Positions 49,430 to 56,286 of a stretch of 64,000 nucleotides of DNA are shown one piece after another (the first letter of the stretch is position 1; each line of letters opens with the position of its first letter). Source of the DNA: JAGSOU01 sp049974865 (GTDB lineage Bacteria > Pseudomonadota > Alphaproteobacteria > Rhodobacterales > Rhodobacteraceae); assembly GCA_049974865.1 (NCBI GenBank), contig JBNGCX010000010.1, positions 14,321 to 78,320 on the forward strand, read 5' to 3'. The notes beneath the pieces are model-generated. The model was not told where the DNA came from and did not search any database. It saw nothing but the letters and a program-made list of their open reading frames with translations. A program made the translations under genes and the position numbers.

Positions 49430-50479
49430 ATGTATTTCGCCTCGGACAATTCCTCGCCCGTGCCGCCGCAGGTCATGCAGGCCGTGGCCCGTGCCAACGA
49501 GGGCTTCGCCATGCCCTATGGCAACGACCCGATCATGGAGGGCGTGCGCGCGCGCACCCGCGAGGTTTTCGAGGCACCCGAGGCGGCGGTCTACCTGGTG
49601 GCCACCGGGACGGCCGCCAACGCGCTGTCGCTGGCTTGCCTCTGCCCGCCCTGGGCCACGGTCTATTGCCACCACAACGCCCATATCGAAGAGGATGAAT
49701 GCGCCGCGCCCGAGTTCTATACCGGCGGCGCCAAGCTGACCCTGTTGGAGGGCGCGGATGCCAAGATCGACCCCGAGGCGCTGAAAAAGGCCATCGCCTT
49801 CACCGCACGGGCGGGCGTGCACAACGTCCAGAAAGGGGCGCTGTCGATCACCAACGCGACCGAGGCCGGCGCCGTCTACAGCGCCGACGAGGTGGCCGAG
49901 CTCTGCGGCATTGCCAAGGAGGCGGGCCTGCCCTGCCACATGGATGGCGCGCGCTTTGCCAATGCGCTGGTCACGGCGGGCTGCAGCCCGGCCGAGATGA
50001 CCTGGAAGGCCGGCATCGACGTGTTGTCCTTCGGCGGTACCAAGAACGGGCTGATGGGCGTCGAGGCCGTGGTGATCTTCGACCCCGAGAAGGCCTGGGA
50101 ATTCGAGCTGCGGCGCAAGCGCGGCGGGCACCTGTTTTCCAAGCACCGCTACCTGTCGGCCCAGATGGCCGCCTACCTGGAGGACGACCTGTGGCTGACT
50201 CTCGCCGGCCAGGCCAATGCCGCCGCACAGCGCCTGTCACAGGGGCTGCAGGCGGCGGGCGCCACGCTGGTCCACCCGACCCAGGCCAACGCCGTGTTCG
50301 CGAGCTGGCCGCGCGCCGGCCACATCCGTGCGCAGGAGGCCGGGGCGGCCTATTACTTCTGGCCCTTCGACCAGTCGCTCGAAGGGCCGGGGGACGAGAT
50401 GCTCTCGGCCCGGATGGTCTGTTCCTGGTCCACGACCGAGGAGGATATCGAGACCTTCCTCGGCCTGATCCGCGGCTAG
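49430..50479 (+). CDS. Low-specificity L-threonine aldolase (beta-eliminating lyase family)
   Basis: 349 aa PLP enzyme splitting threonine or allo-threonine to glycine and acetaldehyde. N-terminus ASDNSSPVPPQVMQAVARAN, GTAANALSLACLCPPW, HMDGARFANAL and the PLP-Lys region DVLSFGGTKNGLMGVEAV. Start follows the YcgN stop closely; 3' end overlaps the convergent isomerase by 4 bases. Confidence 0.94.
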   Translation: MYFASDNSSPVPPQVMQAVARANEGFAMPYGNDPIMEGVRARTREVFEAPEAAVYLVATGTAANALSLACLCPPWATVYCHHNAHIEEDECAAPEFYTGGAKLTLLEGADAKIDPEALKKAIAFTARAGVHNVQKGALSITNATEAGAVYSADEVAELCGIAKEAGLPCHMDGARFANALVTAGCSPAEMTWKAGIDVLSFGGTKNGLMGVEAVVIFDPEKAWEFELRRKRGGHLFSKHRYLSAQMAAYLEDDLWLTLAGQANAAAQRLSQGLQAAGATLVHPTQANAVFASWPRAGHIRAQEAGAAYYFWPFDQSLEGPGDEMLSARMVCSWSTTEEDIETFLGLIRG

Positions 50480-51072
50480 AGCTTGCCCTGGAGGTGCAGG
50501 TCCAGGTCGTCGAGCCGGTCCTGCCCCCAGAACCGTTCTTCGCCGACGATGTAAAACGGAGCGCCGAACACGCCGCGCCCGACCGCCTCTTCGAGGTTGG
50601 CGGCATAGGTCTCGGCCCCCATCAGCAGCCCGCTGGAAGCCAGCCCGGGGTCGAACCCCGCCGCCTCGAGGCAGTCGCGGATCACCGGCTCCTCGGCCAC
50701 GTCCTTCTCCTCGGCCCAGCAGGCGCGCAGGATGCCGTGTACCAGGGCGCCCACGTCGCCGCCGCCGGTCTTCTGCGCGGCGATCACCGCGTAGGACGCG
50801 GGCGCGGCATTGGTCGGGAAATGCGCGGGCTGCAGGTTGATAGGCATCCCGGCCTTGGCCGCCTGACGGCGCAGCTCCTGCAGGCGGTAGGCCTGCCGGC
50901 ATTCCGGCCGCTGCGCGGGCGGCGTGCCGCCGGTGCGGGCGAATAGCGCGATGATGTCCAGAGGCTTGTAGGCAATCGTCGCGCCGTTGCGCCGCGCGAT
51001 TTCCTCCAGGCGGTTGCCGGCCAGGTAGGTAAACGGCGAAATCGTCGAGAAATAGTAATCGATCTGTGTCAT
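50476..51072 (-). CDS. 2-hydroxychromene-2-carboxylate isomerase family protein
   Basis: 198 aa DsbA-like fold of the HCCA isomerase/kappa-class GST group: IDYYFSTISPFTYLAGNRLE with the Ser-Pro replacing the CxxC, KPLDIIALFARTGGTPPAQR, and GVFGAPFYIVGEERFWGQDRL near the end. Family members isomerise aromatic intermediates with glutathione; no aromatic pathway is near, so the substrate is open. Confidence 0.92.
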   Translation of the reverse strand: MTQIDYYFSTISPFTYLAGNRLEEIARRNGATIAYKPLDIIALFARTGGTPPAQRPECRQAYRLQELRRQAAKAGMPINLQPAHFPTNAAPASYAVIAAQKTGGGDVGALVHGILRACWAEEKDVAEEPVIRDCLEAAGFDPGLASSGLLMGAETYAANLEEAVGRGVFGAPFYIVGEERFWGQDRLDDLDLHLQGKL

Positions 51073-51180
51073 GTTTGGCCCCTCTCACCCCCACGCGTGT
51101 TTCCAAAACTTGGGCCGGGTGGTAAGCGGTGTCAACGTCACGAATCTGTCATCCAGGCCACTCACCGGGGACTTCCTGCC

Positions 51181-52203
51181 ATGCCTTCCGTCACTGAACC
51201 GAAACTGATTGCCGGCAACGCCAACCGCCCTCTCGCCTCATCCATCGCCCGCCGCATGTCGATGCATCGCGGTGTGAACGTCGGGCTGGTCGATGCCCGA
51301 GTCGAGCGTTTCAACGACGGCGAAATCTTCGTCGAGGTGTTCGAGAACGTCCGCGGCGAGGACATGTTCATCGTCCAACCCACCTCGAACCCGGCCAATG
51401 ACAACCTGATGGAACTGCTGATCATCGCCGATGCGCTGCGCCGTTCATCGGCGGCGCGGATCACCGCCGTGATCCCCTATTTCGGCTATGCACGCCAGGA
51501 CCGGCGCACCAAGGCCCGCACCCCGATCAGCGCCAAGCTGGTGGCCAACATGCTGACCGAGGCCGGCGTTGAGCGGGTCCTGACCATGGACCTGCACGCG
51601 GCCCAGATCCAGGGCTTCTTCGACATCCCCGTGGACAACCTCTATGCCGCGCCGATTTTCGCGCTGGATATCGAGCATCACTTCAAGAAATCCCTCGACA
51701 AGATCACCGTCGTCTCACCCGACGTGGGCGGCGTCGCCCGCGCGCGGGAACTGGCGCAGCGGATCGGGTCGGGCCTGGCCATCGTCGACAAGCGCCGCGT
51801 GCGTCCCGGCGAGGTGGCCGAGATGACGGTCATCGGCGACGTGAAGGACCAGACCTGCATCATCGTCGACGACATCTGCGACACGGCGGGGACGCTGTGC
51901 AAGGCGGCCGAAGTGCTGATCGAGAACGGCGCCAAGGAGGTGCATTCCTACATCACCCACGGCGTGCTCTCCGGCCCCGCGGTGGAGCGGATCACCAATT
52001 CCAAGATGAAATCGCTGGTGATCACCGATTCCATCCAGGCCACGGACGCGGTTCGGGCGGCCAAGAACATCCGGATCGTGCCCACCGCGCCAATGTTCGC
52101 CCAGGCGATCATGAATATCTGGCACGGCACCTCGGTGTCGTCGCTGTTCGACCGCGACACTCTGGCGCCGATCTACGAGGGCATGTATTCGACCGGCGCC
52201 TGA
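51181..52203 (+). CDS. prs: Ribose-phosphate pyrophosphokinase
   Basis: 340 aa from MPSVTEPKLIAGNANRPLAS; codons upstream lack homology. Makes PRPP for nucleotides, His and Trp. FNDGEIFVEVFENVRGEDMF, PYFGYARQDRRTKARTPISA, LTMDLHAAQIQGFFDIPVDN and the PRPP loop IIVDDICDTAGTLCKAAEV are all intact. Confidence 0.97.
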   Translation: MPSVTEPKLIAGNANRPLASSIARRMSMHRGVNVGLVDARVERFNDGEIFVEVFENVRGEDMFIVQPTSNPANDNLMELLIIADALRRSSAARITAVIPYFGYARQDRRTKARTPISAKLVANMLTEAGVERVLTMDLHAAQIQGFFDIPVDNLYAAPIFALDIEHHFKKSLDKITVVSPDVGGVARARELAQRIGSGLAIVDKRRVRPGEVAEMTVIGDVKDQTCIIVDDICDTAGTLCKAAEVLIENGAKEVHSYITHGVLSGPAVERITNSKMKSLVITDSIQATDAVRAAKNIRIVPTAPMFAQAIMNIWHGTSVSSLFDRDTLAPIYEGMYSTGA

Positions 52204-52211
52204 GCCGCGCG

Positions 52212-52559
52212 TCACAGAACCCAGTCATCCGGGTGGGGCAGCGGGCCGATGGCGATCCAGTCGGCCCGTATGCGCGCCACCCTCGTGTCCCCCCAGGTAC
52301 TGAACACGATCTCGAACCCGTCGCGGGTCACGTTCTCGGCGCGTATGTCGGCCCGGGCATGGGCGTCATGCGCGATGTCCCAAAGGGACATGCCCACGGT
52401 GACCGCCGGCGCGGCCGTGAAAGGCCGCGAGAACTGCACCGAGTAGCGCGCGGACCTCGGTCCCGCGCCGGTCCACATCTCCCCGTCGTGCTTGAAATCC
52501 TGGAACAGCATCGCCGTGCCCTGGTCGATGCCGATTTCGCCGGCGCTGAGATGCAGCAT
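52212..52559 (-). CDS. H-type lectin domain protein
   Basis: 115 aa, essentially one H-type lectin domain: VQFSRPFTAAPAVTVGMSLW, ADIRAENVTRDGFEIVFSTW and VARIRADWIAIGPLP. Such domains bind carbohydrates such as GalNAc. No signal peptide is visible. It lies downstream of the atp operon on the same strand but is now cut off from it by the transposon; GGGAGGG precedes the ATG. Confidence 0.88.
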   Translation of the reverse strand: MLHLSAGEIGIDQGTAMLFQDFKHDGEMWTGAGPRSARYSVQFSRPFTAAPAVTVGMSLWDIAHDAHARADIRAENVTRDGFEIVFSTWGDTRVARIRADWIAIGPLPHPDDWVL

Positions 52560-52616
52560 GGTCCCTCCCGTTTACCATACGCATAACAGCGCATTTCGGG
52601 CCAGCCGTGCAATGCA

Positions 52617-52624
52617 AAAGAAAA
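52617..52624. repeat. Left 8-bp target site duplication
   Basis: AAAGAAAA, identical to 55800-55807. It directly abuts the left terminal inverted repeat. Eight-bp duplications are the rule for IS1595. Confidence 0.92.
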
Positions 52625-52647
52625 GGTGATTGTATATTTGACAAACC
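52625..52647. repeat. Left terminal inverted repeat of the IS1595 element
   Basis: 23 bases beginning GGTGATTGTATATTTGACAA, matching the reverse complement of 55777-55799 at 22 of 23 positions (mismatch at base 3). Confidence 0.93.
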
Positions 52648-52693
52648 CAAGACGGATTCCTATATTTAACTCATAGAATTGAGGGAAGCCGCC

Positions 52694-53656
52694 ATGTCTG
52701 TTCTGTCCAATCCATACATGCACGACGAAGCCGAGGCGTTTAAGCACGTCGAAAGCATCATCTGGCCGGATGGTCCGGTTTGCCCGCATTGCGGCGTGGT
52801 AGATCGCGCATACCGCCTTGAGGGCGTTCGCACGAAGCCGAGCAAGAAGCATCCCGAAGGCAAAGAACGCCACGGCCTGTGGAAGTGCCGTGAGTGCCGC
52901 AAGCAGTTCACTGTCCGCAAGGGCACCATCTTCGAAGATAGCCACATCGAAATGTTCAAGTGGCTCCAAGCCATTCACCTGATGGTGTCCAGCAAGAAGG
53001 GCATCAGCAGCCATCAGCTTCACCGTGTTCTGGAAATCACCCACAAGAGCGCTTGGTTCATGTCTCACCGCATCCGCGAGGCCATGCGCTCCGATGGCAA
53101 TGTCGATTTCGGCGCTGGCGGCGGCACTGTGGAAGTGGACGAAACCTTTATTGGCGTTGATCGCACCATCAAGCCGCACGGCTCCAAGAAGGGCCGTGGC
53201 TATGCTCACAAACACAAGGTTCTGACGCTGGTGGATCGCAACACGGGCCGCGCCAAGAGCATGGTCGTGGATGACCTCAAGACCAAGACGCTGCTGCCGA
53301 TCCTGCAAGAGAACATCGCCAAAGAGGCGGTGATCTACACCGACGAGGCGGGCCAGTATCGCTATCTCAACCGTGACTTCGCGGGCCATGACTTCGTTCG
53401 CCACGGTCAAGGCGAGTACGGTCGCGGCACCGTCCACACCAACACGATTGAAGGCTATTTCAGCATCTTCAAGCGCGGCATGAAGGGCGTTTACCAGCAC
53501 TGCGCCAAGAAGCACCTGCACCGCTATGCGGCTGAGTTCGAGTTCCGCTACAACAACCGTGCGGCAAATGGTGTTGACGACTTGGAAAGGGCTTGCGTGG
53601 CACTTTCTGGCGTAATTGGGAAGAGGATTCTTTACCGGGACTCGTTGGGCGCGTAG
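52694..53656 (+). CDS. IS1595 family transposase (ISXO2-like)
   Basis: 320 aa, ATG with GAGGGA upstream. N-terminal zinc ribbon (C30-P-H-C33 and C65-R-E-C68, then FTVRKGTIFEDSHIEMF), a helical DNA-binding part and the DDE domain with D149 (VEVDETFIG), D217 (IYTDEAGQY) and N250/E253 (HTNTIEGYFSIFKRGMKGVY). All expected residues are present, so the enzyme should be active. Confidence 0.96.
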   Translation: MSVLSNPYMHDEAEAFKHVESIIWPDGPVCPHCGVVDRAYRLEGVRTKPSKKHPEGKERHGLWKCRECRKQFTVRKGTIFEDSHIEMFKWLQAIHLMVSSKKGISSHQLHRVLEITHKSAWFMSHRIREAMRSDGNVDFGAGGGTVEVDETFIGVDRTIKPHGSKKGRGYAHKHKVLTLVDRNTGRAKSMVVDDLKTKTLLPILQENIAKEAVIYTDEAGQYRYLNRDFAGHDFVRHGQGEYGRGTVHTNTIEGYFSIFKRGMKGVYQHCAKKHLHRYAAEFEFRYNNRAANGVDDLERACVALSGVIGKRILYRDSLGA

Positions 53657-53688
53657 AATCTGCGCCAACGGCGCAGGACATATGGAAC

Positions 53689-54429
53689 ATGGCAACTCCG
53701 GACCAGATACCGACTGATCTAACAATTGACTTGGGGGACGAATTGTCCCCCGATGAGTTTGTTGCGGCGGTTCGAAATTTCCTGGGATTTGTTGGCGAAA
53801 TTACCGATGCACAAAGCGGCGATGGCGCTGATGTCACTTGGACAGTCCGTGTTCGTGAGGGCAGTGCTCTGATCGGCGTGGAGCCAAATGAAGGCGCGCC
53901 AAGTTCTCGTCTCGCAATGATATACAGAAAGGCAGAGTACGCCCCCCAAGCAGTTGCTCGCGGCGACATAGTTGGCGCTGGGCTTACAGAAAAAGGCATC
54001 AACTATCTGAAAAGTTTGTCTGATCTAGCGGCTAAAAAGGGAAACGGCAAAGGCATCAATATTTGGGTTAAACGGCAATCCGTCTCTATTGGGTCCGGAA
54101 TTGCACAAGTCGTTCGTGACGACTGGCAAACTGATTATTATGATTATGGCACCGTAGAAGGGCGTCTTGAGGCTATTCAAGATGCGTCTGGTTCTCTTCA
54201 AATCCGCGTTAAAGACTTTCTTTATCCTCGTGCGATCAAATGCTCTGTTCCTGAAAAGCTGATAGATCGAGTGCTGAACAGTTTTAGGCGGCGCGTAGAG
54301 ATAGAGGGGAAAATACACTACCGCCGCGACGGAACACCGATAAGCATCGATGCGCAGGTCATAGATGTGTTGCCTGAAGACGATGAGTTGCCTACGGCGG
54401 CGGATGTGCGTGGGATCATGGCGGTCTGA
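53689..54429 (+). CDS. Unrecognised 246-aa protein, partner of the PIN gene
   Basis: Starts at MATPDQIPTDLTIDLGDE, 32 bases after the transposase stop. No family recognised. The C-terminal part (YGTVEGRLEAIQDASGSLQI ... YRRDGTPISIDAQVIDVLP) looks like beta-strands of an OB-like or nucleic-acid-binding domain; the end LPTAADVRGIMAV is acidic then hydrophobic. Its stop shares one base with the PIN gene start (TGATG), the coupling typical of antitoxin-toxin pairs. An antitoxin role is inference. Confidence 0.75.
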   Translation: MATPDQIPTDLTIDLGDELSPDEFVAAVRNFLGFVGEITDAQSGDGADVTWTVRVREGSALIGVEPNEGAPSSRLAMIYRKAEYAPQAVARGDIVGAGLTEKGINYLKSLSDLAAKKGNGKGINIWVKRQSVSIGSGIAQVVRDDWQTDYYDYGTVEGRLEAIQDASGSLQIRVKDFLYPRAIKCSVPEKLIDRVLNSFRRRVEIEGKIHYRRDGTPISIDAQVIDVLPEDDELPTAADVRGIMAV

Positions 54430-54962
54430 TGAGTGTTGAGAAGATCTATTGGGACAGCGATTGTTTTCTTGGCCACTTCAAAGCCGAAGAAGGCAAAGCA
54501 GACAAGTGTGACGGAGTAATTGAGAGGGCCGAAAGGGGCGACGTTCTGATTTTGACCTCGGCGCTCACACTGGCTGAGGTATTGTGGCTCAGGGGCGGGC
54601 CTCGCCTGACGTCTGACAAAGCTGACCTGGTGCAGAAGTTCTTTCGACGGTCATACATTCGCGTTTACAACGTCACTCGAAAAATTTCTGAGGCAGCTCA
54701 AGTTCTTGTTTGGGACAAGAATATTAAGCCAAAAGACGCAATTCATGTCGCGACCGCAATCCACCTAAAAGCAGACGCTCTAGAAACGTTTGACGACAAA
54801 TTGATTGGGAAGAGCGGAACAGTCGGGAACCCACTTTTGCTTATCCGTGAACCTCAACCAGCCGTTCAAGGGAGGCTCAACCTTGCCGAACCAAGAGACG
54901 AAGACACAACTCGACAAGTTCAAGGAAGCCGCCCGCCAGCTAGAGACGGACGACGACGATGA
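54429..54962 (+). CDS. PIN-domain protein (candidate VapC-like ribonuclease)
   Basis: 177 aa. PIN acidic residues appear in order: D9/D11 (IYWDSDCFLGHF), E50 (LTLAEVLWL), D103 (KPKDAIHVATAIH) and D122/D123 (ETFDDKLI). Such domains are Mg-dependent RNases, often toxins. The last ~35 residues (after NPLLLIREPQ) are low-complexity and overlap the next small gene in another frame, so the functional protein may end near 145. Coupled to the 246-aa gene by TGATG. Confidence 0.88.
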   Translation: MSVEKIYWDSDCFLGHFKAEEGKADKCDGVIERAERGDVLILTSALTLAEVLWLRGGPRLTSDKADLVQKFFRRSYIRVYNVTRKISEAAQVLVWDKNIKPKDAIHVATAIHLKADALETFDDKLIGKSGTVGNPLLLIREPQPAVQGRLNLAEPRDEDTTRQVQGSRPPARDGRRR

Positions 54963-55038
54963 ACGGTTTGAGAAGAAGCTCAAGAAGCTTGTGAAGCAGA
55001 AGCTAGACGCGAAAAAGACGGAGGCGAGAGATGAATGA
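54883..55038 (+). CDS. Small charged 51-aa protein
   Basis: TTG start at 54883 chosen because GGAGG lies 7 bases upstream. Sequence begins (M)PNQETKTQLDKFKEAARQL, then ETDDDDERFEKKLKKLVKQK: an acidic patch followed by a basic helix. The D-K-F-K-E-A-A-R-x-L-E-T-D-D-D pattern resembles small proteins I recall from alphaproteobacterial mobile elements. Overlaps the PIN gene by 80 bases and the next ORF by 8. Function unknown. Confidence 0.6.
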   Translation: MPNQETKTQLDKFKEAARQLETDDDDERFEKKLKKLVKQKLDAKKTEARDE

Positions 55039-55195
55039 CATGTATAATACTGTCCGCCTGTCTGATGTGCAAACGTGCGAACTCCACGCGGAACTCATCA
55101 AGCGAGAAGGCGTGAGCGCCGTATTTCTTGGGCCAAAGGACGAGATCACAAAGACGGTGCGCGGCCCGGCTTGGGTGATCGTTAACCAAGACTAG
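55031..55195 (+). CDS. Small 54-aa protein, BC1881-like
   Basis: Reads MNDMYNTVRLSDVQTCELHA and ends GPAWVIVNQD. The pattern L-x-x-E-L-I-K-R-E-G-V ... G-P-A-x-x-x-V-N-x-D resembles the BC1881 family of short phage/element proteins; the match is from memory. GAGG lies 7 bases upstream inside the previous ORF. It ends TAG, 4 bases from TAA, with KTSC running in from the other side (stops overlapping). Confidence 0.55.
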   Translation: MNDMYNTVRLSDVQTCELHAELIKREGVSAVFLGPKDEITKTVRGPAWVIVNQD

Positions 55196-55374
55196 TAACG
55201 GTCCCTGATATAGTCGTTGAAGAAGCCACCCTTCGATGGTGCTGCCAAGAACGCCTCGTAAACGCTATGAGGAACACCATAGTAATCGTATCGACCGCTT
55301 TCGTAGAACCAGATTGAGAGCGTTCCGTTCGACCACTCAATGCGCGATACTGCTGAAGAGTTGACGTTGGGCAT
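55192..55374 (-). CDS. KTSC domain protein
   Basis: 60 aa, one KTSC domain: VNSSAVSRIEWSNGTLSIWF, SGRYDYYGVPHSVYEAFLAA and SKGGFFNDYIRDRY. The domain is common in phages and mobile elements and often fused or adjacent to nucleic-acid enzymes; function unknown. It follows the DUF1508 gene by 9 bases on the same strand. Confidence 0.88.
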   Translation of the reverse strand: MPNVNSSAVSRIEWSNGTLSIWFYESGRYDYYGVPHSVYEAFLAAPSKGGFFNDYIRDRY

Positions 55375-55383
55375 CGAGGCTTC

Positions 55384-55587
55384 CTACTCCACGTCGCTCG
55401 TCTTCCAAATGGGCGTATTGCTGGTGGTATCCATAACCAACTGTATCCCATGCATACAGTCTGACTTGTTTTTGTAGCCTTCGCCGCTGTCAGCAATGGT
55501 CTTGGCGTTCGACGCCTGCAACCTCCATCGGTATTCACCGGCGCTGTCTTTGTAAATCAGGAATGAAGGATAAGGACGTTCAGCCAT
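55384..55587 (-). CDS. DUF1508 (YegP-like) protein
   Basis: 67 aa: PSFLIYKDSAGEYRWRLQAS, NAKTIADSGEGYKNKSDCMH, GIQLV. One DUF1508 repeat. GGAG lies 8 bases before the ATG. The start codon occupies the same CATG (55585-55588) as the start of the rightward 61-aa gene. Confidence 0.85.
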   Translation of the reverse strand: MAERPYPSFLIYKDSAGEYRWRLQASNAKTIADSGEGYKNKSDCMHGIQLVMDTTSNTPIWKTSDVE

Positions 55588-55771
55588 GAAAAAAACTCCA
55601 AATCAAACTTGGTCTTTTCTATACCGCCATGGTGGCGCGCAATACACGGTTGAGATCGAAGCTAACACCAAGCAAGAGGCGCAGGATCGAATCCATGCAA
55701 TCTCAAATTCCGAATGCATCGGTGTAATCTTGCCGGACGACTCAACCATAGACGGTATGGTAAAGTCGTGA
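55586..55771 (+). CDS. Small 61-aa protein of unknown function
   Basis: MKKTPNQTWSFLYRHGGAQY, then TVEIEANTKQEAQDRIHAIS. The W-x-F-x-Y-x-x-x-G ... A-x-x-x-x-E-A-x-x-R pattern is seen in small mobile-element proteins. AAGGA sits 10 bases upstream inside the divergent DUF1508 gene. Ends 5 bp before the right inverted repeat. Confidence 0.65.
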   Translation: MKKTPNQTWSFLYRHGGAQYTVEIEANTKQEAQDRIHAISNSECIGVILPDDSTIDGMVKS

Positions 55772-55776
55772 CTAAT

Positions 55777-55799
55777 GGTTTGTCAAATATACAATCCCC
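55777..55799. repeat. Right terminal inverted repeat of the IS1595 element
   Basis: Read inward it begins GGGGATTGTATATTTGACAA and matches the left end except at base 3. Confidence 0.93.
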
Positions 55800-55807
55800 A
55801 AAGAAAA
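55800..55807. repeat. Right 8-bp target site duplication
   Basis: AAAGAAAA, identical to 52617-52624. On the minus strand this is TTTTCTTT, the U-tract of the atp terminator. Confidence 0.92.
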
Positions 55808-55834
55808 GGCCCCGAAAATCCTCCGGGGCCTTTT
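55800..55834 (-). terminator. Rho-independent terminator of the atp operon
   Basis: Stem of 11 bp: 55824-55834 pairs with 55804-55814 (AAAAGGCCCCG and complement) around a 9-base loop, followed on the minus strand by TTTTCTTT. The transposon is joined directly to the end of this tract, so the terminator still looks functional. Confidence 0.9.
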
Positions 55835-55857
55835 GCGTATTCCTTTGTGGGGCCAGC

Positions 55858-56277
55858 TCAGTCGTTGGGCAGCCGGGGTTCCAGGCCGATATGCCCGCCC
55901 ATCGCCACCATGTCGGACAGCATCTTGGACGCGGCGTCGACGACGTCGGGATGGGCCGCCTTGTGCGCCTCGTGGGCCTCGGCGACCATCTCGTCGATCA
56001 TCTCCTGGGTGACCTCCTCGACGGCATGGGCGCGCTCGGCCAGAACGGTGGTGCCTTCGCCGGTGATCTCGGCGAAGCCGCCCGTCACCAGGTACTTGGT
56101 CTCACCTTCCGGGCCGGTCACCGTCAGCACGCCGGGGCGCAGCGTCGTGATGGTCGGCGCATGCGCCGGCATCGCGGTGAGGTCGCCCTCGGCCCCCGGG
56201 ATCTGCACCGCGGTGGCCTGAACGGAGGCAAGCCGCCGTTCAGGGGACACCAGGTCGAATTGCATGGTCTCAGCCAT
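55858..56277 (-). CDS. atpC: ATP synthase F1 epsilon subunit
   Basis: 139 aa. MAETMQFDLVSPERRLASVQ, VQIPGAEGDLTAMPAHAPTI and TLRPGVLTVTG are the N-terminal beta-sandwich; the C-terminal helices are short. Inhibitory/coupling subunit of F1. Last gene of atpHAGDC. Confidence 0.95.
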   Translation of the reverse strand: MAETMQFDLVSPERRLASVQATAVQIPGAEGDLTAMPAHAPTITTLRPGVLTVTGPEGETKYLVTGGFAEITGEGTTVLAERAHAVEEVTQEMIDEMVAEAHEAHKAAHPDVVDAASKMLSDMVAMGGHIGLEPRLPND

Positions 56278-56286
56278 TTGGCCTCC

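Larger units (their letters stand above)
52625..55799 (+). mobile_element. Complete IS1595-family transposon with seven passenger genes
   Basis: 3175 bp bounded by 23-bp inverted repeats (one mismatch) and a perfect AAAGAAAA duplication. It contains a full-length ISXO2-like transposase and, to its right, a 246-aa unknown, a PIN protein, 51- and 54-aa ORFs, KTSC and DUF1508 proteins (leftward) and a 61-aa protein. The passenger part is clearly more A/T-rich than the host. Inserted at the atp operon terminator tail. Intact ends and transposase suggest a recent insertion. Confidence 0.92.
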
